DNA of 64,000 nt from Herbaspirillum sp. GW103 (GCF_000261365.1 NZ_AJVC01000004.1:62001-126000); one strand, 5' to 3'. Shown: positions 1-9,309, counted from the first letter of the stretch. The notes: a model not told the origin generated them from the letters alone. Numbers and translations: made by a program.

Positions 1-255
1 GCTGTAAAAATCTGCCACTCAGGCCTGTGGAAGACGCACGCGGAGATCAAACGCTGCTTGTTTACCTTCGTGACAATGCCCGAGATTATTGATGCCCACC
101 GCATCACCGGAGAAGATTGCTTTCTTGTTCGGATCCTGGTTGAAGAGATGGCGCAGCTGGAAGCCGCTATCGACACCTTGGCAAAGTTTGAGCCTGTTAC
201 TACTTCAGTAATTTTGGCAAGTTACCCATCGAAAGCTATCGTTTCGAGAACTTGA
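1..255 (+). CDS. Lrp/AsnC-family regulator, C-terminal part only (cut by window edge)
   Basis: The frame is open from base 1 to the stop at 253-255. It reads as the ligand-binding half of an Lrp/AsnC regulator: 'MPEIIDAHRITGEDCFLVRIL' followed by a 'PVTTSVIL' strand matches the usual 'peV-x-vtG-x-D-yll-v' and 'tsvvL' pattern of the RAM domain. The N-terminal HTH would lie upstream of the window. The first residues in frame look degraded for this fold, so the gene may already be damaged. It sits beside a DUF1272 gene, a pairing also seen near amino-acid exporters. That is family context and not proven here. Confidence 0.6.
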   Translation, partial: AVKICHSGLWKTHAEIKRCLFTFVTMPEIIDAHRITGEDCFLVRILVEEMAQLEAAIDTLAKFEPVTTSVILASYPSKAIVSRT

Positions 256-368
256 ATCTCATTTATCATCGGGTCTGTGATAACTATGATCCGAGTCCCC
301 AGCAGATCTTCGTCTACACTCTTGAGATATTCTATTCGGCAAAAAAGTTGTTCCGCAACGGAGAAAAA

Positions 369-617
369 ATGCTTGAATTACGGCCCAGCTGTGAATGCTG
401 CGATAAAGACCTCCCGCCAGAATCGACTGAGGCAAGGATTTGTTCCTTCGAATGCACCTTCTGTACTGATTGCACTATCGACATATTGAAAGGCAGTTGC
501 CCTAATTGCGGCGGCGAACTGGTCGCACGTCCTCGAAGGCCCGTGGAAAAGCTCGTGAATAGTCCAGCAACGACTGAGCGAGTGTTCAAGCAAGGCGGTT
601 GTAAAGGGAGTGCTTAA
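369..617 (+). CDS. DUF1272 family small zinc-ribbon-like protein
   Basis: This is an 82-residue protein of unknown function that I recognise as DUF1272. It starts 'MLELRPSCECCDKDLPP' and carries four Cys pairs or clusters ('CECC', 'CSFECTFC', 'CTDC', 'CPNC') followed by 'GGELVARPRRP', which suggests zinc binding. The ATG at 369 has a GGAG Shine-Dalgarno 6 bases upstream. An in-frame extension back to 252 exists but has no family similarity, so the short form is chosen. The function is unknown. In other genomes the family often neighbours LysE/RhtB exporters and Lrp regulators, which fits the partial Lrp gene just upstream. Confidence 0.85.
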   Translation: MLELRPSCECCDKDLPPESTEARICSFECTFCTDCTIDILKGSCPNCGGELVARPRRPVEKLVNSPATTERVFKQGGCKGSA

Positions 618-777
618 AGGTACGCGACAAGCCGCTCTGCGTAGATTCTGGACGGCTGTGACCGTTCCCACCACGGCAACCTGCTAGTTGACCAAAATAG
701 CCAGGCTTGACTGACCTGAGATGATTTTTCTAATCACCGATACTTGAGTTATCTATGCTAACGCCAAGGAAAACTCA

Positions 778-1015
778 ATGAAGAATGCATTTACGGACGA
801 ACAGATCATCAGCATCTTGAAGGAAGCCGAGAGCAGATGGATTCCGACAGTAGATCTGTGCCAAACGGCACAACATTACGGAGCAGGATTTTTACCGCTG
901 CAGAAATGAGTTTTGCGGTATAGATGTCTCGCATGCGTAGTGACTCAGAAATCTAGAATCCAAAAACGACAAGCTTAAACGCTTGGTAACCGAGCAGTTG
1001 CTGCCAATGGCTTGA
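778..1015 (+). pseudogene. Decayed IS3-family transposase OrfA
   Basis: The ATG at 778 opens with 'MKNAFTDEQIISILKEAE', the typical start of the IS3-type OrfA helix-turn-helix protein. After about 45 codons the frame is broken by a stop. The coiled-coil part is recovered in another frame near 950-1015 as 'LESKNDKLKRLVTEQLL', the usual 'LE-x-EN-x-KLK-x-L' leucine zipper. At least two frame changes or stops are needed, so it is inactive. No clear OrfB follows. About 60 bases of upstream sequence may be the left end of the element. I see no recognisable gene from 1016 to 1260. Confidence 0.7.
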
Positions 1016-1260
1016 AGTGGGCAAACCGAAAAATGATGGCCACCGCGGTCGGCACGAAGCACTGGAAAGCAATACGTGACGGGAGCTATCGCAGCACAAG
1101 GCATGTCGTTATTTGGACTTGAGCCGACGGGTGGCGGGAGAACAATACAGGCACCACCTCGAAATGCGCTGATATCAACATTACCGCAGGCACAGCTAAC
1201 AAAATTAAAGTCGCTAGTAACTATAAAAACGATAAGGCTCTCACCAGTACCCAGTCAAAA

Positions 1261-1785
1261 CTACATTTGAGCTGGTATCTTGTAGAGCAGCCATCCGCAT
1301 AACAGCGCGAGCGCAAAAGCCAAAACTCGCAGCGCGATTATCTCCCTTTGAGCACGTCCGAAAGATGCGTCCTTTTCAATGCAAGCCGGACATCCAAGTT
1401 GATGTTGCACTCTTTCACTGTGTGCTTTCACCACCTCTGGCACCGCAACCGGACCTGCTTTGGCAGCACCAGCCGAAATCCATTCCTCTAGCGTTTCTTT
1501 CACGGTCGAATAATGCTCAATCGGGAGCTCGCGGAAATATCGAATTCCAAAGTCTTTCATAAAGACCTTATAAATTTCGACTTCCTTTTCACCGGAAATG
1601 GCAGACAACTCTTTCACTAATACGTTGATTCTTTTCCGCTGGAATTCAGTGATCCGTGGAGGATCTTCCGCGTCTATTACTTCACTCGAATTCCGAGTAC
1701 CAATGGTCGTTGGGCCACTGATACTATGCACATTCCCATTGATGAGCTGAGAAACGTTTCCGCGAATATTAATTTTCCCTACCAT
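1261..1785 (-). CDS. Phage-type ORF6C-like protein with Gly/Asn motif and C-terminal membrane anchor
   Basis: This is a 174-residue protein on the early-left side of the element. Residues 1-25 carry a short beta-like motif ('INIRGNVSQLINGNVHS'). Residues about 45-100 ('QRKRINVLVKEL' to 'VKETLEEW') resemble the C-terminal ORF6C-type domain of phage antirepressors. Then come a 'CPAC' pair and a hydrophobic segment at the C-terminus ('LAFALALLCGWLLY') that should anchor it in the inner membrane. The ATG at 1785 is preceded by AGGGTGG. It lies 69 bp after the repressor gene on the same strand, so the two are probably cotranscribed. The role is unknown; immunity or superinfection control is only a guess. 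Confidence 0.6.
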   Translation of the reverse strand: MVGKINIRGNVSQLINGNVHSISGPTTIGTRNSSEVIDAEDPPRITEFQRKRINVLVKELSAISGEKEVEIYKVFMKDFGIRYFRELPIEHYSTVKETLEEWISAGAAKAGPVAVPEVVKAHSERVQHQLGCPACIEKDASFGRAQREIIALRVLAFALALLCGWLLYKIPAQM

Positions 1786-1854
1786 TACCACCCTACTTCG
1801 TAAAAATAACCCTCAACGCAGCCATCTATCACATCGAAGAGGCACTACTCCATT

Positions 1855-2301
1855 TCATGACTTTTTCTTAGACGGGGCTTTGACCATCTGAGGGCCCACG
1901 ACCTTCTTAAAGGTCTCCCCGTGAATTTGTTGTCCGACGCCGCCGTGAATGGTGATGTTCGCTCGACCTTTGGGAACGGACGCAGGTTTGTCTGTATCGC
2001 TCGCTCCTTCGACCACGCCAAGAACACGGGCCTTCGCACGAAGATCCAACTTCCGATATCCCACCAGAAGCTCCGATTCGTCTTCCGTCAACCCGTCGGA
2101 AGCCGGAACACCAAGTAAAACATACTGAGTGTCAACACCAAGCGCTGCAACGGCAATTAGATAGTCCGCGCCTGGAAAGCGCTTGTCTTGCTCATAATTG
2201 ATTTGCGCTCCCTTTTCCACCCCACCGACGGCAGCAAACTCCGGTTGAGTAAGGCCTAGGCGCTTACGCTCATCTTTTAATCTTTGACCAAAGGTACTCA
2301 T
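1855..2301 (-). CDS. cI/Xre-type HTH repressor of the integrated element
   Basis: A 148-residue protein whose first 60 residues are an Xre/HTH_3 domain ('FGQRLKDERKRLGLTQPEFA', then 'GAQINYEQDKRFPGADYLIAVAALGVD'). There is a helical linker and a C-terminal tail containing 'ANITIHGGVGQQIHG', echoing the motif of the next gene on this strand. There is no LexA-like Ser/Lys protease domain, so RecA-driven cleavage is unlikely. The ATG at 2301 is chosen because the HTH starts there; an in-frame ATG at 2373 would overlap the divergent promoter. It faces a plus-strand operon across an 84-bp gap with palindromes, the expected layout of a lysogeny switch. Confidence 0.85.
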   Translation of the reverse strand: MSTFGQRLKDERKRLGLTQPEFAAVGGVEKGAQINYEQDKRFPGADYLIAVAALGVDTQYVLLGVPASDGLTEDESELLVGYRKLDLRAKARVLGVVEGASDTDKPASVPKGRANITIHGGVGQQIHGETFKKVVGPQMVKAPSKKKS

Positions 2302-2305
2302 TACG

Positions 2306-2315
2306 CAAATATTTG
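2306..2315. promoter_or_regulatory. 10-bp palindrome next to repressor start
   Basis: CAAATATTTG is a perfect 10-bp palindrome placed 5 bases upstream of the repressor start codon and 1 base before the TTGACA box of the opposite promoter. Its position suits an operator for autoregulation. Binding by the adjacent repressor is inferred. Confidence 0.35.
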
Positions 2316-2316
2316 T

Positions 2317-2345
2317 TTGACAGGTACGTTTTTGAGAACTAATAT
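2317..2345 (+). promoter_or_regulatory. Sigma-70 promoter of the element's replication operon
   Basis: A consensus TTGACA at 2317-2322 is followed after 17 bases by TAATAT at 2340-2345, reading toward the ribbon-helix-helix genes and the gpA-type gene. It is one of the best sigma-70 matches in the window and sits inside the divergent repressor region, so it is likely the rightward early promoter. Confidence 0.7.
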
Positions 2346-2346
2346 T

Positions 2347-2368
2347 CACGTCATTGCTAAGTGACGTG
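2347..2368. promoter_or_regulatory. Inverted repeat CACGTCA-N8-TGACGTG (operator candidate)
   Basis: Two perfect 7-bp half-sites separated by 8 bases lie directly downstream of the TAATAT box, covering the expected transcription start. A dimeric protein bound here would block the rightward promoter. Either the Xre-type repressor or the ribbon-helix-helix protein encoded at 2386 could be the ligand; the sequence does not decide. Confidence 0.55.
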
Positions 2369-2385
2369 TACAACGATTATCCCAT

Positions 2386-2586
2386 ATGCCTACCCTCTCC
2401 AAGCACGTATCCCGCCCCCATACCGATACCTCGGTGGCCGTTACCTTTCGCCTTGAAGCTGATGAAGAAAAACGACTGGCTGAGCTGGCACGCCAGGATT
2501 TGCGTACGCGCTCTTCATTCGTGCGCCTGCTGATCTTGCGCGGCATGGCCGCCTACGACAACGACGTCAAAGCCGGACGGGCTTGA
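2386..2586 (+). CDS. Ribbon-helix-helix (CopG/Arc-like) DNA-binding protein
   Basis: A 66-residue protein. Residues about 16-55 ('SVAVTFRLEADEEKRLAELARQ', 'RSSFVRLLILRGM') follow the ribbon-helix-helix pattern: a short beta strand, a helix with 'eekrL-x-x-lA' and a second helix ending in a hydrophobic face. Proteins of this type in small phages usually control early transcription or copy number. It is the first gene of the rightward operon, 40 bp after the -10 box, with 15 bp to the next gene. The exact role is not known. Confidence 0.65.
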   Translation: MPTLSKHVSRPHTDTSVAVTFRLEADEEKRLAELARQDLRTRSSFVRLLILRGMAAYDNDVKAGRA

Positions 2587-2601
2587 GCATCGGAGACCGC
2601 C

Positions 2602-2844
2602 ATGTACGATGATCCCCGCAAAATCCGTCATCGCCGCATCGTAGTGCGCGTCAACGATGACAATTACGACATCATGAAGGCTCTGGCACAGTACCAAGGC
2701 GAAAACCTGGCCACCTTGGCCCATGATCTGTTGATGCATCAGGCCATCGCCCTGGCGCAATCCTATTCGATGCCGATCTTATCCGAGCAGAACGTGCAAG
2801 CCAAGGCGCTCACGAGCCACTTTTCAGTGCCTCGCAATGCCTGA
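2602..2844 (+). CDS. Small element-encoded protein, RHH-like
   Basis: An 80-residue protein with 'RIVVRVNDDNYDIMKALAQYQGENLATLAHDLLMHQAIALAQ', a strand followed by two helices that again resembles a ribbon-helix-helix unit. It overlaps the next gene by 8 bp and lies in a tight string of small genes. I do not recognise the family. Two RHH-like proteins in tandem suggest paired regulators of the replication operon. Confidence 0.55.
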   Translation: MYDDPRKIRHRRIVVRVNDDNYDIMKALAQYQGENLATLAHDLLMHQAIALAQSYSMPILSEQNVQAKALTSHFSVPRNA

Positions 2845-3037
2845 TATCGAACTGCCGTTCACCCACCCTGCGTTAGTCGAAGCCCTGGAAGTGATCATGA
2901 TGCGAGAAGGCTTCGACACGATTGAACAGGCCGCTGAGTTCGCTCTAGCGCAATCTGTTCGAGAAGGCATTAAACGTGTTACTGGCAAGGGGCGTGCACT
3001 CTATGCCATCAAGGAAGAAAAAACAACATGCGTGTAA
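2837..3037 (+). CDS. Hypothetical small protein of the element
   Basis: A 66-residue protein starting 'MPDIELPFTHPALVEALEVIMMREGFDTIEQAAEFALAQS', mostly helical. It overlaps both neighbours (8 bp before, 10 bp after), typical of a translationally coupled phage operon. There is no family assignment. The coupling and consistent frame use support that it is real. Confidence 0.5.
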   Translation: MPDIELPFTHPALVEALEVIMMREGFDTIEQAAEFALAQSVREGIKRVTGKGRALYAIKEEKTTCV

Positions 3038-3273
3038 TCAGCCTGCCGTGCCCTCATTGCCAAAGCCCTGTGCGTGCAGCCAAAAGCCGGACCATGTCCA
3101 CGCTGATGAAGGAAATCACCTATCGATGCCAGAACGTCGATTGCGGCCATACCTTCGTTGCCACGCTGGAGATTTCTCGTACCGTTTCCCTGTCGGCCAT
3201 GCCCAATCCCGAGGTGAGCCTTCCCATCTCGCCCCGTGCGTACCTTGCCCCCCAAGGAACAGGTACTGCCTGA
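3028..3273 (+). CDS. Ogr/Delta-type zinc-finger transcription activator
   Basis: An 81-residue protein beginning 'MRVISLPCPHCQSPVRAAKSR' with a second pair in 'CQNVDCGHTFVATLEISRTVS'. The C-x2-C ... C-x4-C spacing and the 'R-CqN-x-x-CGh-tFv' block match the Ogr/Delta family, which in P2 and P4 activates late promoters by contacting RNA polymerase. No late or structural genes follow here, so it either acts on a promoter outside the window, acts on a helper phage, or is a relic. Confidence 0.8.
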   Translation: MRVISLPCPHCQSPVRAAKSRTMSTLMKEITYRCQNVDCGHTFVATLEISRTVSLSAMPNPEVSLPISPRAYLAPQGTGTA

Positions 3274-3326
3274 TTTACTGGTGACCGCCTAGCCGGTCGC
3301 TGAACCCCAAGTTGACTAAGACCTGT

Positions 3327-3346
3327 CGTGCGCCTTTGGGCGCACG
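3327..3346. other. GC-rich hairpin in gap between ogr-like gene and replication genes
   Basis: CGTGCGCC and GGCGCACG form an 8-bp perfect stem with a 4-base loop, without a T-run. It lies in the only gap (3274-3376) in the rightward operon. It could be an mRNA processing hairpin, a weak terminator or part of a replication origin. Nothing in the sequence chooses between these. Confidence 0.35.
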
Positions 3347-3376
3347 CGGGATTCGCTCACCCTAAAGAAACCTCAC

Positions 3377-3598
3377 ATGGCTCTCGATCAGCAACAGACA
3401 ACGCTTGCACTCGCCTCGCTGCGGCTTCGCATGGGCGACGACATCAAAGAATTTCAATGCGCCCAACGCATGCTGCAGCGCAAGGCCGTGCTGCAGGACG
3501 AACTGCAGTGGAATGTGATCTGGCAAGGGAAGAACGTTATTTCCGCCCGTCTCGTCCAGCGCTTGCAGCGTCTCGGCGGCCTGATGGGAGTGTGGTAA
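3377..3598 (+). CDS. Hypothetical small phage-type protein
   Basis: A 73-residue protein, 'MALDQQQTTLALASLRLRMG' to 'RLGGLMGVW', predicted helical. Its stop overlaps the start of the next small gene (TAATG). I do not recognise the family. Placement directly upstream of the replication gene cluster and tight coupling support expression. Confidence 0.45.
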   Translation: MALDQQQTTLALASLRLRMGDDIKEFQCAQRMLQRKAVLQDELQWNVIWQGKNVISARLVQRLQRLGGLMGVW

Positions 3599-3684
3599 TG
3601 CGTACTGTGATCGCTCATGGAATCGCTGCTCTGCTGTTGCTTGCACCATCTCTTCTGGCGGCTCTCGGGCTGGTGCGAGGGTAA
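3598..3684 (+). CDS. 28-residue hydrophobic peptide
   Basis: The ATG at 3598 shares a base with the preceding stop codon. The peptide MRTVIAHG then IAALLLLAPSLLAALGLV is one membrane-spanning segment or a short signal-anchor, and its own stop overlaps the next start. The double coupling is the main reason to accept it. Function unknown; small membrane peptides of phages include holin-like and exclusion proteins, but that is a guess. Confidence 0.4.
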   Translation: MRTVIAHGIAALLLLAPSLLAALGLVRG

Positions 3685-4040
3685 TGATGCGCGGTGCACG
3701 AATTAAGGACCATGCGTCATTCCGTCCGGCATCGGACCTGCTGCGCGAGCGCGCGGCATGGGTGCCCACGCCTCCCGGCAATGAAGCCGCTAAGGCTGAG
3801 CTAGAGAAATCCATCTCACTCTTGCGCAATCGCAGGCGCCCCAATCTCCAAACCGGGATTGCTTATTCCTGGGCAGCGATGCCCAAGCCAGTGCGTCGAC
3901 ACATCCTCGCCCTGGCGGGACTCTCCGCGGATCGCTGGGAATGCCCTATTCACTCCTTCACAGAAGCTGAACGCTTGGCCATGCGCCATGCGGTGCTGCG
4001 TGCCATTACGACGTATGAAAGAGCTCTCAATGCAGTCTAG
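3684..4040 (+). CDS. Hypothetical protein upstream of replication initiator
   Basis: A 118-residue basic protein ('MMRGARIKDHASFRPASDLL', later 'SFTEAERLAMRHAVLRAI'). It has ATG ATG at its start and overlaps the gpA-type gene by 11 bp, so the two are translationally coupled. A conserved role with the initiator is suggested by position only. The family is not recognised, although the 'Sf-tEaER-x-a-r-x-a' stretch looks like a phage replication-accessory helix. Confidence 0.5.
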   Translation: MMRGARIKDHASFRPASDLLRERAAWVPTPPGNEAAKAELEKSISLLRNRRRPNLQTGIAYSWAAMPKPVRRHILALAGLSADRWECPIHSFTEAERLAMRHAVLRAITTYERALNAV

Positions 4041-6081
4041 AACAGTCGATGCCAAGACACGGCGTCGCCATCGGGCTTTCGTCGAGTCGCACCAGTTTGC
4101 CGGGGAACTGGCACGTATTCCGCTGAAGTGGCGCGGACGTGTCGTGAGCCAGGCCCTGGAACTGATGTCGGTATGGCACTGGAACAAGATTTTTGAACCG
4201 GTCGCCGTTCAATTCGTCCGCGAGTTCGCTGAGCAGTACGTGCCGGCCGGAGTAGATCTGTCGCAGGATGATGCCGATATTTGCGCCACGGCCGAGAAAG
4301 CCGCCGAGAACGTCAAGAAGGTTTTGTGGAAAGCGATTTCAGACACCCACGCCCGCGACCTCATCGAACAAGAGTGCAGCGACTACGGCGTTGACATGCC
4401 TGACGTGGACGATGACGACCTACGTGCCATCATTGCGCGTGTCGTGGATCCGCGCTGGTGGCGTCGGCAACTGCGTAAGGTAGTCGGCCGTGCCTTTGAG
4501 GGCGGCAATATTCGCTTGGGCTATGTGCATTACCACGGCGAGCCCTATGCCAGTAATGACGCCGTACTCTCTCGGCTGGCGCAGAACAGAAGAAATGCCG
4601 CCGCTCTGGAAGCGACGATGGTGCGCAATGAGGCTGGCCAGGAATTCAGCATTGCTGAACTGGCCGAAAAGACGACCGCAAACAAGACCATTCGTCGCGG
4701 CGAACTCATGCTGCGCATCAATGGTTTCGAGGTCATTGCAAAGGAGTGCAACGATCAAGGGCTTTTCCTCACCTGGTCGTGCCCATCGCGCTTCCATGCC
4801 ACGCTGCATACGGGCAAGCCGAATCCGAAATATGACGGCTCCGACCCGCGCACCGCCAATAAGTACCTCGGCAAGATGACCGCGCTGGCTCGCTCGGCGT
4901 TGGCTCGTCGCGGCATCGGCCTGTACGGATTCCGGATCGCTGAACCGCATCACGATGGGTGCCCGCACTGGCACATGCTGGTGTTCGTGCGCGCGCTGCC
5001 GGACTACAACACGCCGCACGTCAAGGACGTGGCCAGCCGCGCTATCCGCGTCATGAAGCGATACGCTTGGCGCGTGGATCGCGGCGAACCGGGTGCATTC
5101 AAGCGCCGCCTGGACGTGAAACGCATTGATTGGGCGAAAGGTAGTGCTGCTGGCTATATCGCTAAGTACGTGGCCAAGAACATCGATGGCGTCGCCGACC
5201 ACAAGACCAAAGAGGGTTATCTCATCACCACTGACATGGCAGGGGATCGTGAGCTAACGCCCTCGGCCCGTGTAGAAGCCTGGGCCGCTCGCTGGGGCAT
5301 TCGCCAGTTCCAGCAATGGGGTGGCGCACCGGTAAGCGTCTGGCGCGAGCTACGCCGCGTGCCGGCAGATATGGTCAAACAGGCCCCGCCGGCCATGGCC
5401 GCTGCCTGGGATGCCGTGCAAAAGGTCGAGGGCGAGAAGCGTGCATGTTGGGCGAGTTATCTGCGTGCCCAAGGTGGCGCGCTGGTGAAGCGAGACGATC
5501 TGATGGTCACGCTGGCCACGGAAACCAAGACTGTGACTGGCCGCTATGAAGAGTGCGAACGCGTGATGCCCTATGGCGTCCAGTGCCGCCAGATGGTCGG
5601 GGTGGTTTTCAAATCCATTCGTCACACATGGACGCCAGTTCAAGGGCACGACGCCCGCGCATCGGCGGGTTCGGGGTTCCCTTGGACTCGTGTAAATAAC
5701 TGTACGCAGCCCGCCACACCTGCCTTTGCGGCCGATGTGTCCTTCGAGCCGAAGGCGGCGCCCGCACCGCTCATGTTCAAGCCCGACCAAGCCGCGCAGA
5801 TCGATCACGCCTGGCTCGCCCTGGGCGCATGCCCATGGCCCCGGCCAACGGTCGACGACAGGCCAGCGTGGCCGGCGCCGGCCATGACGGCCGACGAACA
5901 GCGGCAGGCCCTGGCCTCATGGGACGCCATTAAGGCATGCCCCTGGCCGCGCATAGTACCCGCGCCGGACAAGTCCTCGCGCCTCGGCACACCGCGCCAG
6001 GTCGCGGACTGGCGCGCCGGCCGGCTCGATGTCAGCGAACTTCCGATTGATCCCAACCCAACGAAAGGGAACGCCCCATGA
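4030..6081 (+). CDS. P2 gpA-type rolling-circle replication endonuclease
   Basis: A 683-residue HUH endonuclease of the phage GPA family, which nicks one origin strand and stays covalently attached through a tyrosine to start rolling-circle replication. The HUH metal site is His313-Trp-His315 ('CPHWHMLVF'), and the paired catalytic tyrosines are Tyr376 and Tyr380 in 'YIAKYVAKN', the Y-x3-Y pattern of the P2 group. The ATG at 4030 is chosen; an open frame continues back to 3859 but it overlaps the previous gene and lacks similarity. The C-terminal 120 residues have two 'ACPWPR' repeats. It overlaps the next gene by ATGA. Confidence 0.88.
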   Translation: MQSRTVDAKTRRRHRAFVESHQFAGELARIPLKWRGRVVSQALELMSVWHWNKIFEPVAVQFVREFAEQYVPAGVDLSQDDADICATAEKAAENVKKVLWKAISDTHARDLIEQECSDYGVDMPDVDDDDLRAIIARVVDPRWWRRQLRKVVGRAFEGGNIRLGYVHYHGEPYASNDAVLSRLAQNRRNAAALEATMVRNEAGQEFSIAELAEKTTANKTIRRGELMLRINGFEVIAKECNDQGLFLTWSCPSRFHATLHTGKPNPKYDGSDPRTANKYLGKMTALARSALARRGIGLYGFRIAEPHHDGCPHWHMLVFVRALPDYNTPHVKDVASRAIRVMKRYAWRVDRGEPGAFKRRLDVKRIDWAKGSAAGYIAKYVAKNIDGVADHKTKEGYLITTDMAGDRELTPSARVEAWAARWGIRQFQQWGGAPVSVWRELRRVPADMVKQAPPAMAAAWDAVQKVEGEKRACWASYLRAQGGALVKRDDLMVTLATETKTVTGRYEECERVMPYGVQCRQMVGVVFKSIRHTWTPVQGHDARASAGSGFPWTRVNNCTQPATPAFAADVSFEPKAAPAPLMFKPDQAAQIDHAWLALGACPWPRPTVDDRPAWPAPAMTADEQRQALASWDAIKACPWPRIVPAPDKSSRLGTPRQVADWRAGRLDVSELPIDPNPTKGNAP

Positions 6082-6224
6082 CCGCGTTTCGTGTCGTCGT
6101 GCGCACCGCCAGCGCACGCCATTCCTACACCGCCATCGCAGCCCATAGCTGCGACGTGATCGCCGCCGCCGTCGATCGCTTTGGCGTGTGTTCTGTAACG
6201 GCCACCAAGGAGAAGAAGCAATGA
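6078..6224 (+). CDS. 48-residue conserved small phage protein
   Basis: It starts with ATGA overlapping the gpA-type stop. The sequence MTAFRVVVRTASARHSYTAI and then 'HSCDVIAAAVDRFGVCSVTA' is a compact alpha/beta pattern that I have seen downstream of replication genes in proteobacterial small phages. The stop overlaps the next start by ATGA. Function unknown. Confidence 0.6.
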   Translation: MTAFRVVVRTASARHSYTAIAAHSCDVIAAAVDRFGVCSVTATKEKKQ

Positions 6225-6571
6225 ATGCGCCCGTGAAATTCGATGTAACCACCAGCAAGCCGCGTGACTTCGTGATGCAGCCTCCGCAGACCCTGGACCG
6301 CATTACGTTCAACACGCCCGACGATGGGGTGCTAGCGGGCTATGTGTCGGTCATTCGTCAGCACCTGGGCAATGGCGAGCGATTCGCCTGGGTCGAGCTG
6401 GATAACGAACCGGCCGGGTTGTTCCGCGGTGTGCCGTTGGCAGACATCCTCACTTGCGATGATGCCGGAGACCTGCGCCGCAATACCCCGAACCGCGAAA
6501 CTAGACGTCTGTGCCTGAGCGACTACAGCGCGAACATTATCGACAGGGGAAGAATGGATGTCCGCAATTAA
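6221..6571 (+). CDS. Hypothetical phage protein
   Basis: A 116-residue protein starting 'MNAPVKFDVTTSKPRDF' with 'DRITFNTPDDGVLAGYVSVIR' and 'GNGERFAWVELDNEPAGLFRG'. The ATG at 6221 overlaps the upstream stop and has AAGGAGAAGAAG just before it, a strong Shine-Dalgarno. An earlier in-frame start at 6188 is less likely. I cannot name the family. It belongs to the coupled replication operon. Confidence 0.55.
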   Translation: MNAPVKFDVTTSKPRDFVMQPPQTLDRITFNTPDDGVLAGYVSVIRQHLGNGERFAWVELDNEPAGLFRGVPLADILTCDDAGDLRRNTPNRETRRLCLSDYSANIIDRGRMDVRN

Positions 6572-6740
6572 AAATCAAACCGCCTGGGGCCAGCTTCTGC
6601 GAATACTGGCCGAGCAGGTGGCAAACGAAGTTCCCCAAGTCGAAGGACGGAGCATGAGCAGCCATCCCCGCAACTTGGCGACGCGCGCCGCCCGTTGGCG
6701 GAATCAACAACCTAAGCAGAAATATCGGGAGGCGAGATGA
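6558..6740 (+). CDS. Hypothetical basic small protein
   Basis: A 60-residue basic protein ('MSAIKNQTAWGQLLRILAEQ', 'LATRAARWRNQQPKQKYR'). It overlaps its neighbours by 14 and 4 bp. There is no recognisable family; the lysine/arginine-rich tail could bind nucleic acid. It is accepted on coupling alone. Confidence 0.4.
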   Translation: MSAIKNQTAWGQLLRILAEQVANEVPQVEGRSMSSHPRNLATRAARWRNQQPKQKYREAR

Positions 6741-6905
6741 AAAAACAGTCCCAGAGCTCACACCAAAGCTCCCCATTTACTGCTGATATGCTTGAAAAAA
6801 ACTCAAACATGCGTCCATTAATCAGGATGCTTGCAGCCCAGGCGGTGAAGAACTGGTTAACCGGCAACCCACTCAATACAGCAACATCAACGACACAAGA
6901 TGGTA

Positions 6906-6934
<29 letters not shown>
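6737..6934 (+). CDS. Hypothetical small protein overlapping recombinase start
   Basis: A 65-residue protein starting with ATGA overlap, 'MKKQSQSSHQSSPFTADML', later 'RPLIRMLAAQAVKNWL'. It overlaps the serine recombinase gene by 29 bp. The family is not recognised. It could be a recombination directionality factor by position and size, as these often sit beside large serine recombinases, but no motif supports that. Confidence 0.4.
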
Positions 6935-8525
<1,591 letters not shown>

Positions 8526-8538
8526 TCTGAAGAACACA

Positions 8539-8567
8539 ATTATAGGACAGCCAAAATGGGAATGCAA
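8539..8567 (-). promoter_or_regulatory. Promoter of tRNA-fMet
   Basis: On the minus strand TTGCAT (8562-8567) and TATAAT (8539-8544) are separated by 17 bases. The -10 box lies 13 bases before the mature 5' end, a standard tRNA promoter layout. Confidence 0.75.
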
Positions 8568-8725
8568 ACATTTTCTGCAATCTTTTTACAGTGATACACT
8601 CCTAACCGCATTGCAGCTTCCTGCAACCGTCCAGCCAGCCGGTCAAGCGGTCCGTGCCGCCACAGGAAAATGCACCCAAGGCCCCTTCCCTACTATATAT
8701 AAAGACAGACACCTTCCGAGCCTCT

Positions 8726-9292
8726 ATGAAATTCTGTTCCGAGTGCGGCCACACAGTATCCCAGCAGATTCCTCCCGATGACACGCGGCTGCGCCATGTC
8801 TGCACCAACTGCGGAGCGATCCACTATCAGAATCCCAAGATGGTGGTCGGCTCCATCCCCGTCTGGGAACAGGATGGCCAGGTCAAGGTCCTGCTGTGCA
8901 AGCGTGCCATCGAGCCGCGTCTGGGTTACTGGACCCTGCCGGCCGGTTTCATGGAAAACGCGGAAACCACCGAAGACGCCGCCCGCCGCGAAACCGAAGA
9001 GGAGGCCGGTGCCCGTATCCAGCTGCACGAACTGTTCTCCCTGGTCAACGTGCCCCACGTCCACCAGGTCCACCTCTTCTACCGCGCTACCCTGCTCGAC
9101 CTCGATTACCAGGCCGGCATCGAAAGCCTGGAAGTGGCCCTCTATACAGAAGACCAGATCCCCTGGCAGGACATCGCCTTCCCCACGGTGGAATTCACCC
9201 TGCGCGCCTTCTTTGCCCAGATGAAGAAAGTGCGCAGCGGTGAAGGCGGCTTCACGCTGCACACCGAAGACATCCGCCGCCGCATGATCTGA
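8726..9292 (+). CDS. Nudix hydrolase with N-terminal zinc ribbon
   Basis: A 188-residue cytosolic hydrolase of nucleoside-diphosphate-X substrates. An N-terminal zinc ribbon ('CSECGH', '[13 protein letters not shown]', as in NADH pyrophosphatases) is followed by a complete Nudix box: '[20 protein letters not shown]' then 'AGA', with the metal-binding REtEEE core. It is shorter than NudC because the N-terminal NUDIX-like domain is missing. The ATG at 8726 is chosen because the zinc ribbon starts there; the open frame back to 8654 is unconserved. It starts an aat-bpt run (17-bp gap to aat). The substrate, perhaps NADH, ADP-ribose or FAD, is not settled. Confidence 0.88.
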   Translation: MKFCSECGHTVSQQIPPDDTRLRHVCTNCGAIHYQNPKMVVGSIPVWEQDGQVKVLLCKRAIEPRLGYWTLPAGFMENAETTEDAARRETEEEAGARIQLHELFSLVNVPHVHQVHLFYRATLLDLDYQAGIESLEVALYTEDQIPWQDIAFPTVEFTLRAFFAQMKKVRSGEGGFTLHTEDIRRRMI

Positions 9293-9309
9293 TCCGCAGG
9301 AGCACGCGG

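Noticed and set aside
1..6900. Left attachment copy of the tRNA-fMet 3' end
   Set aside because: I looked for the tRNA 3'-half sequence in the left 6.9 kb and did not find it, so the left boundary of the element is not called.
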